From Anaerolineales bacterium (lineage in GTDB: Bacteria; Chloroflexota; Anaerolineae; Anaerolineales; Villigracilaceae), in the NCBI GenBank assembly GCA_013140605.1, contig JABFSL010000086.1:1-40135 (forward strand): 40,135 bases of DNA, given 5' to 3'. Shown here one piece after another: positions 16,005-23,066 of this stretch (within the stretch, counting starts at the first letter, position 1; each line of letters begins with the position of its first letter). The position numbers were made by a program, and so were the translations under genes. The notes below the pieces were generated by a model. The model ran no database searches. It saw only the letters and a program-made list of their open reading frames with translations, and was not told where the DNA came from.

Positions 16005-17249
16005 CTAGAATTTCAATCTCGCGGAAATGCGCGAAACAAAACTTCCGCGCCAATTTTGTAGAATGGCTCCAAAGTAAAGATTTTCAAGCGTACGCACCTG
16101 GCCTTCAATGGAAAACTTTTCGCTCAACTCGCTCGAACGTTTTCCATAGTGTTCAAGTTTTTTAGGATCAGATAACAGCTTCACCAATGTATCGCTAAAT
16201 GTACCCACATCCAGCGGAGTCAAATGACCGTTCTCATTCTCCACGATCATGCCTTCGAAGGCTTCATCCTGTACTGCCACCAATGGCAAACCAGAAGCGA
16301 TGGCCTCGATCACCGAAATGGGATGCACCTCTGTTGTGGACGCGGAAAGAAAGACAGTTGCGTCGTGCAGCAAATCGGGAAGTTCAACACGATTGACCAT
16401 GCCGAGAAAATGAATTCGATCATTTACATTCGTGGTTGCCGCATGAGCTTCCAATTTTTTGCGCGCACTGCCATCTCCAGCAAAGACAAGATGCGCATTT
16501 GGAATTCGATCTGCCAGCCGTGCAAATGCATCGATCAGAAAATCGAGACGTTTCTCCGGGTCAACCCTGCCCACGGATAACAAAATCGGCGCATCGGGCT
16601 TTAACCCGAGCCTGTTTCTGAAACTACCGGGATTCTTCGCCGCTTTGAAATGACTCAGATCAATTCCGTTTGGAATAGTATGGATCGGTTTCGTGACCTT
16701 CTGCTCCAAAAGCAGACGCTGAAATTTCGGGGACGGGACAACGATTTGATCGCCAAGATTAGTGGATGTGGTGCTGAACCAGCGCGCCGCGTGACGGATC
16801 ACGCCTGTACCGCCAATCACTTTTAAGTAATGGGTATAGTCTGTAATGGATGTGTGATAGGTGTAAATAAGCGGCAGGTTTTTGGTTGAAGCTGTGAAAT
16901 ACGCCAGCAGTCCCACGGTCAACGGGCTGTGAGCGTGAAGCACATCAAAATGTTTTCGCGTTAACGACCAGGTACTGCGCGGCGTGCCCAACACAGCGAC
17001 ATAAATGGGCGGGTCGTTCAAATATTTTAGGGAAGGAAGCCGCACCACGCCCGCTTTATCGTCTGTGTAACCGGGGATGCGTGGCGCAAAAATAGTGACT
17101 TGATGACCCGCGCGTTGTAATCCCTCCGAGACCAATTGCAGTGAAATGGAAACGCCATTCACCTGCGGCGCATATGTATCTGTGAATAACCCGATGCGAA
17201 GTGACCCCACGTTCAGCTTTGGATTTGATTCTGCTACAGCTTCTGCCAT
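16005..17249 (-). CDS. GT4 glycosyltransferase, diacylglycerol/lipid glycosyltransferase-like
   Basis: 414 residues, GT-B fold. The N-terminal domain reads RIGLFTDTYAPQVNGVSIS, the pattern of glucosyl-diacylglycerol and phosphatidylinositol-type mannosyltransferases. The C-terminal donor domain has LLSVGRVDPEKRLDFLI and the EX7E motif in STTEVHPISVIEAIASGLPLV. The likely role is glycolipid synthesis at the cytoplasmic membrane face. It stands apart from the main polysaccharide operon, downstream of the DUF951 gene. AGGAG lies 9 nt before the start. Acceptor and sugar are not determined. Confidence 0.85.
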   Translation of the reverse strand: MAEAVAESNPKLNVGSLRIGLFTDTYAPQVNGVSISLQLVSEGLQRAGHQVTIFAPRIPGYTDDKAGVVRLPSLKYLNDPPIYVAVLGTPRSTWSLTRKHFDVLHAHSPLTVGLLAYFTASTKNLPLIYTYHTSITDYTHYLKVIGGTGVIRHAARWFSTTSTNLGDQIVVPSPKFQRLLLEQKVTKPIHTIPNGIDLSHFKAAKNPGSFRNRLGLKPDAPILLSVGRVDPEKRLDFLIDAFARLADRIPNAHLVFAGDGSARKKLEAHAATTNVNDRIHFLGMVNRVELPDLLHDATVFLSASTTEVHPISVIEAIASGLPLVAVQDEAFEGMIVENENGHLTPLDVGTFSDTLVKLLSDPKKLEHYGKRSSELSEKFSIEGQVRTLENLYFGAILQNWRGSFVSRISARLKF

Positions 17250-17273
17250 GTTGAATTTCTCCTGAAGTTAATT

Positions 17274-17308
17274 TAGGTGACAGTCAATTCGCAATTGACT
17301 GTCACCTA
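17274..17308 (+). terminator. Perfect 16-bp hairpin between the DUF951 and GT4 genes
   Basis: TAGGTGACAGTCAATT, loop CGC, and the exact complement. It follows the DUF951 stop directly. The T-rich flank is on the plus-strand side, so it is a weak terminator candidate for the minus strand; a dispersed repeat is also possible. Confidence 0.5.
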
Positions 17309-17521
17309 TTATTTTGTTTCTTCTTTATTTTCTTCATGCTTCGTTAGATTCGCCTTCATGCGCTTCGCCAGTTCGCGGCGGGTAAGCAGAACGCGATGCT
17401 GACACCCATTACATTCCAGCCCAATATCCGCGCCAAGACGCACCACTGTCCATTCATAAGATCCGCATGGATGCGGTTTACGCAATCGTAAGTGATCTTT
17501 CAATTGCAAATCGGGAAGCAT
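17309..17521 (-). CDS. DUF951 family protein
   Basis: 70 residues, the normal length. The pattern DLQLKDHLRLRKPHPCGSYEW followed by RLGADIGLECNGC and VLLTRRELAKR is that of DUF951, a small basic protein with conserved cysteines found in Firmicutes and Chloroflexota; its function is unknown, possibly nucleic-acid or translation related. Residues after 50 form a charged tail. The frame extends upstream to 17746, but the ATG at 17521 matches the family start and lies 7 nt after a TATAAT, again a leaderless layout. It is divergent from the MBL-fold gene. Confidence 0.85.
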   Translation of the reverse strand: MLPDLQLKDHLRLRKPHPCGSYEWTVVRLGADIGLECNGCQHRVLLTRRELAKRMKANLTKHEENKEETK

Positions 17522-17528
17522 GGATAAG

Positions 17529-17534
17529 ATTATA
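17529..17534 (-). promoter_or_regulatory. -10 box 7 nt before the DUF951 start (leaderless promoter)
   Basis: TATAAT, then CTTATCC, then ATG on the minus strand, with no Shine-Dalgarno sequence. It decides the start of the 70-residue protein. Confidence 0.6.
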
Positions 17535-17561
17535 CCGCCATGAGATATTAAGGTTTGTTCC

Positions 17562-17618
17562 CGGAGCGCGGACTTCAGTCCGCTTGTTGGAAAATTGCGG
17601 ACTGAAGTCCGCACTCCG
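17562..17618 (+). repeat. Nested hairpin repeat of the GCGGACTTCAGTCCGC type
   Basis: GCGGACTTCAGTCCGC (17568-17583) and its exact complement (17597-17612) are flanked by CGGAG/CTCCG. Each arm is itself nearly palindromic, so the stretch can form one long stem or two small ones. It sits in the divergent intergenic space between the DUF951 and MBL genes and looks like a dispersed REP-type element. Confidence 0.75.
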
Positions 17619-17720
17619 TTTTTATGTGTGACATATTTCCCAGCCTGTGTGCGAAAACTTTCCTTGAGAAAGAATCCAAACCGAAGATAATAAGAGTGTA
17701 AATTGAATAACGGAGGTGGC

Positions 17721-18731
17721 ATGATGAACGAAGAATTCACAATCAAATTCTGGGGTGTGCGCGGAAGTTATCCTACGCCCGGCGCGGAAACTGTCAAGTA
17801 TGGCGGCAATACTGCTTGTGTTGAAATCCGTGCTGGCGAGCGCACGATCATTTTGGATGCCGGCACCGGCATTATTCCGCTGGGGCGCGAGCTATTAAAA
17901 AGAAAATCTTCGGAAATGATTCTGCTTTTCAGCCACTTGCATCACGATCACACGCAGGGCTTTCCGTTTTTTGTGCCAGCTTACATACCCAATACACGTC
18001 TGCACATTTTTGGTCCGGGCGGAACGCCTGAAACTTTGAAGCGTGTTTTGGAACACAATCAATCGGCGGAGACTTTCCCGATCAGCTTGCGGGATATGCC
18101 TGCCATGAAAAGAATTCGATCAGTGCGCGAGTCGCAGGTCATTGTTTGGGACGAGGAAAATATTCGGGTAACTGAATCAAGCAGCAGACCCGCCCTGAAC
18201 CGCGTCGAAGGGTTAAGTCCAGATGCGCTGGTCATCCGCATTTACAAATCGCACGCGCATCCCGGCGGAGTCTATATCTATCGCATCGCGTGGCGCGGCA
18301 AATCGGTTGTGTATGCAACGGATACCGAAGGTTATGTTGGCATGGATCGCAAGCTGGTCGCGTTTGCGCGTGACGCGGATGTATTGATCCACGATGCGCA
18401 ATACAGCGAAGAACATTATCGCGGACAGTTGGCGGGATTCCCATCCACACAGGGATGGGGACACTCGACAACGGCCATGGCTTGTGAAGTAGCCGCTTCA
18501 GCCGAGACGGGTGAACTGGTCCTGTTCCATCATGAACCTTCCTACGCTGACGAATTGGTCGCCGCGCAGGAAGCAGCCGCGAAAAATTTATTCGCTGATT
18601 CGCGCGCGGCTTATGAAGGTTTGGAAATTAATTTGACGCCCTCCCGTCATTGCGAGGGCGATCTTGCCCGAAGCAATCCCCTCAACAATCAGAAGATTGC
18701 TTCGTCGGGAAGTACACCCTCCTCGCAATGA
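17721..18731 (+). CDS. MBL-fold metallo-hydrolase
   Basis: 336 residues. The N-terminus FWGVRGSYPTPG with YGGNTACVEI and the metal motif FSHLHHDHTQGFPF (HxHxDH) place it among the beta-lactamase-fold hydrolases related to cyclic-phosphodiesterase/RNase Z-like proteins. Further metal ligands are expected at SHAHPGG, YATDTEG and GWGHST. The substrate is unknown. GGAGG lies 4 nt before ATG 17721 and 7 nt before ATG 17724; either may be used. The last about 27 residues (from RHCEGDLARSNP) are encoded by a hairpin repeat, so the ancestral stop has been lost and the protein carries a repeat-derived tail. Confidence 0.83.
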   Translation: MMNEEFTIKFWGVRGSYPTPGAETVKYGGNTACVEIRAGERTIILDAGTGIIPLGRELLKRKSSEMILLFSHLHHDHTQGFPFFVPAYIPNTRLHIFGPGGTPETLKRVLEHNQSAETFPISLRDMPAMKRIRSVRESQVIVWDEENIRVTESSSRPALNRVEGLSPDALVIRIYKSHAHPGGVYIYRIAWRGKSVVYATDTEGYVGMDRKLVAFARDADVLIHDAQYSEEHYRGQLAGFPSTQGWGHSTTAMACEVAASAETGELVLFHHEPSYADELVAAQEAAAKNLFADSRAAYEGLEINLTPSRHCEGDLARSNPLNNQKIASSGSTPSSQ

Positions 18732-18734
18732 CGG
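18644..18734 (+). repeat. REP/MITE-like hairpin element forming the 3' end of the MBL gene
   Basis: 91 bp. CCGTCATTGCGAGG at the left end is exactly complementary to the right end; an inner pair GAAGCAATC (18670-18678) / GATTGCTTC (18695-18703) continues the stem. Elements with these ends are scattered in many bacterial genomes. It supplies the stop codon of the MBL-fold gene. Confidence 0.85.
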
Positions 18735-18768
18735 AAACCTTGATGAATGGATGTAAAATATGTTGATA

Positions 18769-19464
18769 ATGGATGAAAGAAAATTCGACACACGCAATTT
18801 GCTTTCGGACATAAAACTGTTCGAAGGATTAACGCCCGCGCAATTGGATTGGGTTGCAAAGAACGCGCATCGGCGAGTCTTCGCGGCTGGGATGAATGTG
18901 ATAACCATCGAGCAACCGGGCGAGGCGGTGTTTATCATTTTGCACGGTACGGTGAAGATCCACATTGAGCAAGGTGGGCGCGACGTGATCCTGTCCATTT
19001 TGGGCGGCGGCGACCTGCTCGGCGAGATGAGTTTGATAGACAGCGTGGGGCGTTCTGCGAGCGCGTTGACCCTTGAAAGTTCGCTCATGCTTTGGATGGA
19101 TAAAAACACGTTCAACTATATACTGGATAACTTCCCGCCTGTGGCGCGTAATTTGGTAAGGATATTATCCGCGCGCGTGAGGCTTTCAGACCAAGTCATC
19201 CAATCTCTCGCGACTTTGGATGTGAATGGAAGAGTGGCGCGCCAACTACTGGCATTCTCGGAACGCTACGGCCGCGAAGTGAGCGGCGGTGTGCAAGTCC
19301 GTATTGTGTTGACGCAAAGCGACCTTGCCGATCTGGTCGGTGCTTCGCGCAAACGTGTCAACCAGGCGATGGTGTTTTTCAAGGAACAGAGTCTCGCCAG
19401 TACAGATGCGGATGGACGATTCATCATCCACGATAAGGAAGGGCTGGCGCGATTCTGCGATTAG
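18769..19464 (+). CDS. Crp/Fnr family transcriptional regulator
   Basis: 231 residues (234 from ATG 18760). N-terminal cyclic-nucleotide-binding fold: LFEGLTPAQLDWVAKNA, then the beta-roll with HGTVKIHIEQGG and LGGGDLLGEMSLID, the phosphate-binding-cassette region. The C-terminal winged helix reads LTQSDLADLVGASRKRVNQAM, the typical Crp recognition helix. No cysteines for an Fnr-type iron-sulfur cluster are visible at the N-terminus, so a nucleotide or no ligand is more likely. No ribosome binding site; TAAAAT at 18754-18759 lies 9 nt before ATG 18769, which favours this start. Target genes cannot be told. Confidence 0.87.
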   Translation: MDERKFDTRNLLSDIKLFEGLTPAQLDWVAKNAHRRVFAAGMNVITIEQPGEAVFIILHGTVKIHIEQGGRDVILSILGGGDLLGEMSLIDSVGRSASALTLESSLMLWMDKNTFNYILDNFPPVARNLVRILSARVRLSDQVIQSLATLDVNGRVARQLLAFSERYGREVSGGVQVRIVLTQSDLADLVGASRKRVNQAMVFFKEQSLASTDADGRFIIHDKEGLARFCD

Positions 19465-19495
19465 TAAATAGGTAATTAGGAATCAGGGATTAGGT

Positions 19496-19526
19496 GTCGC
19501 CAGTTGATCGGTCTTCAACTGGCGAC
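19496..19526 (+). terminator. 12-bp stem hairpin after the Crp/Fnr gene
   Basis: GTCGCCAGTTGA and its exact complement around a 7-nt loop, followed by a moderately T-rich TATTCGAC. It is a possible terminator or dispersed repeat. A GGTAATTAGG-like repeat precedes it at 19470-19494. Confidence 0.45.
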
Positions 19527-19549
19527 TATTCGACTAAGAACTATTTGAC

Positions 19550-19555
19550 TATAAT
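19550..19555 (+). promoter_or_regulatory. -10 box 6 nt before the thioesterase start (leaderless promoter)
   Basis: TATAAT, then TCCGCC, then ATG. No Shine-Dalgarno sequence. The layout matches those at 11092, 17529, 23055 and 32811. Confidence 0.62.
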
Positions 19556-19561
19556 TCCGCC

Positions 19562-19981
19562 ATGACCGAATTCAAATTCTTTCACCCAACTGAAGTCCGT
19601 TACGGGGATTTGGACCCGCAGGGACATGTCAACAACGCGAAACACCTGACTTATTTCGAACAGGCGCGCATTGCCTACATGATCGAGCTGGGATTGTTCA
19701 TAAAAGACCAATCCTTTATGGAGATCGGAGTAATTCTGGCGGATGTCCACATCACCTATCATGCGCCGGTATATTTTGGCGAACATATCAAAGTTGGAGT
19801 TCACATTTCAAAACTGGGAACCAAGTCCATGACTTGGGAGCAGAATATCGTGGATGCAAAGACGGGTAAAGTATTAGCCAAAGGGGAAGTGATCATGGTG
19901 ACGTATGATTACCGTGAAGAAAAAACAGTTAATATTCCGCACGAGTGGCGCGAGAAGATAAAGGCGTTTGAAGGAATATAA
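19562..19981 (+). CDS. Acyl-CoA thioesterase, 4-hydroxybenzoyl-CoA thioesterase (hotdog) family
   Basis: 139 residues, the typical single-hotdog length. The active-site segment VRYGDLDPQGHVNNAKHLTYFEQAR (read here in pieces: YGDLDPQGHVNN then YFEQAR) contains the catalytic Asp of the YbgC/4HBT type. Later strands (ADVHITYHAPVYFGE) complete the fold. It should hydrolyse an acyl-CoA thioester in the cytosol; the acyl chain is unknown. It has its own leaderless-looking promoter and is followed by a repeat element and the M42 peptidase gene. Confidence 0.88.
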   Translation: MTEFKFFHPTEVRYGDLDPQGHVNNAKHLTYFEQARIAYMIELGLFIKDQSFMEIGVILADVHITYHAPVYFGEHIKVGVHISKLGTKSMTWEQNIVDAKTGKVLAKGEVIMVTYDYREEKTVNIPHEWREKIKAFEGI

Positions 19982-19989
19982 TTCTTTAT

Positions 19990-20062
19990 GTCATGCTGAG
20001 CCGTTTTTTGGCGAAGCATCTCTACGGCTATCCTAGAGACCCTTCGCTACTCTCAGGGTGAC
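19990..20062 (+). repeat. Dispersed hairpin repeat (GTCATGCTGAG family)
   Basis: GTCATGCTGAG at one end pairs with CTCAGGGTGAC at the other, and GCGAAGCATCTCTA pairs imperfectly with TAGAGACCCTTCGC inside. This kind of element is common between genes in many bacterial phyla. It separates the thioesterase and peptidase genes. Confidence 0.75.
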
Positions 20063-20083
20063 ACGAACATTTAAGGAGCAACC

Positions 20084-21133
20084 ATGTCCCTACCCCCAAT
20101 TAATGAAGCATACTTCATCACCTTTCTCGTTGACCTGCTCAACATCGCATCACCTACCGGGTTTGCAGAACCTGCCATTGCTTTCGTGGAAAAGGAATTA
20201 TCCAAATACAAACAATTGGAATTATCAAGGACGCGCAAAGGCGCGTTGGTGGCAAAATGGGAAGTTAAATCTGACCTGCCTCCTGTTGCATTGACCGCGC
20301 ATGTGGATACGCTTGGCGCAGTCGTCAAGGAGATCAAGTCCAATGGACGCTTGAAATTGAGTCGCATTGGCGGAATCCAATGGCCGACTGTCGAAACAGA
20401 AGGCGTGTGGGTCATCACATCCAAAGGCAAGCGGATTCGCGGCTCGGTGTTAATTGATACAGCTTCAGGTCATATCTACAGCGGAGCGGGCGGCGAGACT
20501 CCGCGCAATGATGCTCACATGGAAGTCCGCATTGATGCGCGCACAACTTCTGAAAAAGAAACACGCGCACTGGGAATCAATATCGGCGATTGCGTGGCGT
20601 TCGATCCGCGTGTGGAAGTGACCAATGGCTTCATCCGCTCGCGATTCCTCGACGACAAGGCTTGCGTCGCAAATCTCGTCGCGGCGATCAAGTCAATGGC
20701 AGAGACAGGCCGAAGTCCAGAACGAAGCGTGTATTTCCACATCTCCAACTATGAAGAAGTCGGTCACGGCGCGGCGGCGGGAATCCCATCTGATGTCGCT
20801 GAATTAATTTCAGTTGACATGGCAGTCGTTGGCGAGGGTCAGGAGTCCGATGAATTCCATGCCACGCTTTGCATCAAGGACAGCGGTGGGCCGTATCACT
20901 TTGACTTGAATAATAAATTGCGCGCGCTGGCTGAAAAAAATAATATTCCGTATAAAACGGATGTGTATCCATTTTACGGTTCGGACGGCGAAGCCTTTTG
21001 GCGCGCGGGCGGCGATGTGGCTTTGTCGCTGATCGGCCCCGGCATTGACGCCTCGCACAATTACGAACGCGCACACATGGAAGGCTTGAACGCCACAACA
21101 AATTGGATCATGGCTTATCTCTTAAATGATTAA
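20084..21133 (+). CDS. M42 family metallopeptidase (glutamyl aminopeptidase/FrvX type)
   Basis: 349 residues, the usual M42 size. Metal and catalytic residues are visible in order: His/Asp in LTAHVDTLG (about 66-74), the bridging Asp in RFLDDKACVAN, the Glu pair in NYEEVGHG, Asp in SVDMAVVG and the final His in GIDASHNYERAH. M42 enzymes are cobalt/zinc aminopeptidases that often form large tetrahedral complexes and degrade short peptides. AAGGAG lies 6 nt before the ATG. The following LLM gene starts 14 nt after the stop, so they are probably co-transcribed. Confidence 0.92.
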   Translation: MSLPPINEAYFITFLVDLLNIASPTGFAEPAIAFVEKELSKYKQLELSRTRKGALVAKWEVKSDLPPVALTAHVDTLGAVVKEIKSNGRLKLSRIGGIQWPTVETEGVWVITSKGKRIRGSVLIDTASGHIYSGAGGETPRNDAHMEVRIDARTTSEKETRALGINIGDCVAFDPRVEVTNGFIRSRFLDDKACVANLVAAIKSMAETGRSPERSVYFHISNYEEVGHGAAAGIPSDVAELISVDMAVVGEGQESDEFHATLCIKDSGGPYHFDLNNKLRALAEKNNIPYKTDVYPFYGSDGEAFWRAGGDVALSLIGPGIDASHNYERAHMEGLNATTNWIMAYLLND

Positions 21134-21147
21134 ACACAAAGGACACT

Positions 21148-22149
21148 ATGAAATTCGACGCCGCTTTTCCACCCATTCAATTGAAGGATGTCCCTGCGAT
21201 TGCGAAAGCCGCGCAGGAAATTGGATTCGACGCGTTGTGGACTCAGGAAACGCAGCACGATCCTTTTCTGCCCTGTGCGCTGGTCGCTGAACATTCAGAG
21301 ACTCTGCGCTTTGGCACAGCCATCGCCGTGTCGTTTGCGCGTTCACCTGCCAACCTCGCCTATACCGCCTGGGACTTGTCCGCGCAGTCTGGCGGGCGAT
21401 TCATTTTGGGATTAGGTACGCAGGTCAAGGCGCATATCGAGCGGCGCTTTGGCATGGCATGGCCCGAGTCAGTGACGGGAAAATTGCGCGAGCAAATTCA
21501 AGTCATCCGCGCCTTTTGGGATTGCTGGCAGAATGGTACAAAATTAAATTTCCGCGGCGAATATTACAAGGCGACTCTGATGTCGCCGTTCTTTAATCCG
21601 GGCGCAATCGAACATCCAAATATTCCGATCTATATTGCTGGTGTCAATTCGGGACTCGCAAAATTGGCCGGTGAAATGTGCGAGGGATTCCACGCCCACC
21701 CGTTCAACAGTCCGCGTTATATGAATGAAGTTCTTTTACCCGCCATTGAAGACGGTCTGCAAAAGAGTGGAAGAACTCGAAAAAATATTACAGTATCAAT
21801 GACTCCGTTCATTGCGACCTCGCCCGAAGAGGAAGGTTTCGCGCGGATGCAGATCGCATTCTACGCATCCACGCCATCCTATCAAGCCGTGATGGAAATG
21901 CATGGCTGGGGCGAAACCGCCCAGCAACTTTCAGGCTTTGCTGCCAAAGGCGAATGGGCCGAAATGCCAATGCTCATCACCGATGAAATGCTAAATGAGT
22001 TTTGTCTGGTCACCACGCAGGAAAAACTGGCCGAGGATCTAAAGAAACGCTTTGAAGGAATCGCGGATCGGATTACTTTGTATACTCCATTCGTTCCAAA
22101 AGAAAAGGATGATTGGTGGAAAGAACTGGCAAGAGCGTTTAATTATTAG
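21148..22149 (+). CDS. LLM-class F420-dependent oxidoreductase
   Basis: 333 residues, TIM-barrel luciferase-like family. Seen: KFDAAFPPIQLKDVPAIAKA, GFDALWTQETQHDPFLP, TAIAVSFARSPANLAYTAWDL and GGRFILGLGTQVKAH, the pattern of the TIGR03617-type F420-related subgroup. Such enzymes use reduced F420 (less often FMN) to reduce or oxidise small molecules; the substrate is unknown. AAAGGA precedes the start. It marks the last conserved gene before the insertion region that ends at the MazG-like gene. Confidence 0.88.
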   Translation: MKFDAAFPPIQLKDVPAIAKAAQEIGFDALWTQETQHDPFLPCALVAEHSETLRFGTAIAVSFARSPANLAYTAWDLSAQSGGRFILGLGTQVKAHIERRFGMAWPESVTGKLREQIQVIRAFWDCWQNGTKLNFRGEYYKATLMSPFFNPGAIEHPNIPIYIAGVNSGLAKLAGEMCEGFHAHPFNSPRYMNEVLLPAIEDGLQKSGRTRKNITVSMTPFIATSPEEEGFARMQIAFYASTPSYQAVMEMHGWGETAQQLSGFAAKGEWAEMPMLITDEMLNEFCLVTTQEKLAEDLKKRFEGIADRITLYTPFVPKEKDDWWKELARAFNY

Positions 22150-22172
22150 CATGCAGACAAAGGTATTTTATT

Positions 22173-22862
22173 GTGGAATCAAAAAAAGAAATCTTAGCTA
22201 AGATCGACAAGACAAACGAACAAATTTCAAACTCCCCAATTATCAAAGGATTAATTGATGGGGGACTTTCACTGATTCCGTTTCTTGGCTCAGCAATTTC
22301 GTCTTCACTAGACACTCGCGCCTTTCAGTTATTTGAAGAAAATTCCCGAAAATTTGCAGAGGAAATCCAACAGATAATTGGTGGTTTAGATGAAAACAAA
22401 ATAGATAAAGAATTCCTTGAATCACCAGAATTCACTTCAATACTAATAGCAACTCTTAGTCGGAATGCCCACACTTATCAACAAGAAAAAATTAAAGTTT
22501 TTGCGAAAATTTTCGTTTCATTTTTCACACTCCCAGAATCAAAAGCTTCATACAAAGAAGGTTTTATTCAAATAATTGAAGAACTAGATATAGATCATAT
22601 TCGTATTCTCGGTTTTATTTTTGAACGAGCGAACAACCCTATCGAAAATGACGAGAGATTAGTAGACAGAGTGCTTGCTGATGACATTAGCTCAAATCTA
22701 CAAATTCCTTTGGGTAGAACATTAGCCTATTGTCAACAATTACTAAAATTTGGTTTAGTTCGTGACTGGGGAGTTGGCAAGTTTGGGCAATACAAACCCG
22801 ATAAATTTGCTATTACAGATTATGGTAGTGAATTAGCTCAACTACTAATTTCCAATAAATAA
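22173..22862 (+). CDS. AT-rich protein of unknown function with a C-terminal winged-helix-like region
   Basis: 229 residues from a GTG, with AAAGG about 10 nt upstream. I do not recognise a family. Residues 22-43 form a glycine-rich hydrophobic hairpin (GGLSLIPFLGSAISSSLDTR) that could insert into a membrane or form an amphipathic pair. The middle (50-145) is charged and helical. The C-terminal region (PLGRTLAYCQQLLKFGLVRDWG to FAITDYGSELAQLL) looks like a winged helix. Base composition is clearly more AT-rich than its neighbours, like the ATPase at 6788-8617, and a truncated copy of the MazG gene follows 14 nt later. It is probably an acquired accessory (possibly defence) gene; that function is inference. 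Confidence 0.7.
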   Translation: MESKKEILAKIDKTNEQISNSPIIKGLIDGGLSLIPFLGSAISSSLDTRAFQLFEENSRKFAEEIQQIIGGLDENKIDKEFLESPEFTSILIATLSRNAHTYQQEKIKVFAKIFVSFFTLPESKASYKEGFIQIIEELDIDHIRILGFIFERANNPIENDERLVDRVLADDISSNLQIPLGRTLAYCQQLLKFGLVRDWGVGKFGQYKPDKFAITDYGSELAQLLISNK

Positions 22863-22876
22863 ATTAAGGATAACTT

Positions 22877-22999
22877 ATGAATTTCACCGACTACCAAACC
22901 AAATCCCGCGCCACCGCAAAATATCCCGCCATCGGGCATGGGGTCATCTACCCCACCCTGGGACTTGTCAGCGAGGCGAGTGAACTCAAAACAGGTTAA
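22877..22999 (+). pseudogene. Truncated 5' copy of the MazG-like gene (remnant 1)
   Basis: About 109 bp (22877-22985) match the start of the intact gene at 24918. The first 31 codons differ at eight positions, all synonymous third bases; homology fades after SEASE and a stop follows at 22997-22999. Synonymous-only differences mean this copy diverged as a working gene before it was cut, so it probably came from another strain rather than from a local duplication. Confidence 0.88.
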
Positions 23000-23002
23000 A
23001 TC

Positions 23003-23060
23003 AAAAAACAAGGAGTTGAACTCCTTGTTTTTTGACAAAAACAAGGAGTTGATGTATAGT
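23003..23060 (+). promoter_or_regulatory. Promoter and triple half-site operator of the DUF4143 ATPase gene
   Basis: A 31-bp perfect palindrome (AAAAAACAAGGAGTT, central G, complement; 23003-23033) abuts TTGACA (23032-23037). A third half-site, AAAACAAGGAGTTGATG, is the whole 17-nt spacer, and TATAGT (23055-23060) is the -10. The start codon lies 6 nt after the -10, so the mRNA should be leaderless. A repressor on these sites would block the polymerase. The palindrome could instead act as a hairpin insulating the cassette from upstream transcription. Confidence 0.75.
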
Positions 23061-23066
23061 GACCTC

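Noticed and set aside
17562-17618. CRISPR-like repeats
   Set aside because: Only an inverted pair with one short spacer; no direct repeat array and no cas genes in the window.
22938-23066. Longer N-terminus for the DUF4143 ATPase
   Set aside because: The extension is encoded by the MazG remnant and the promoter/operator; the family start is at 23067.
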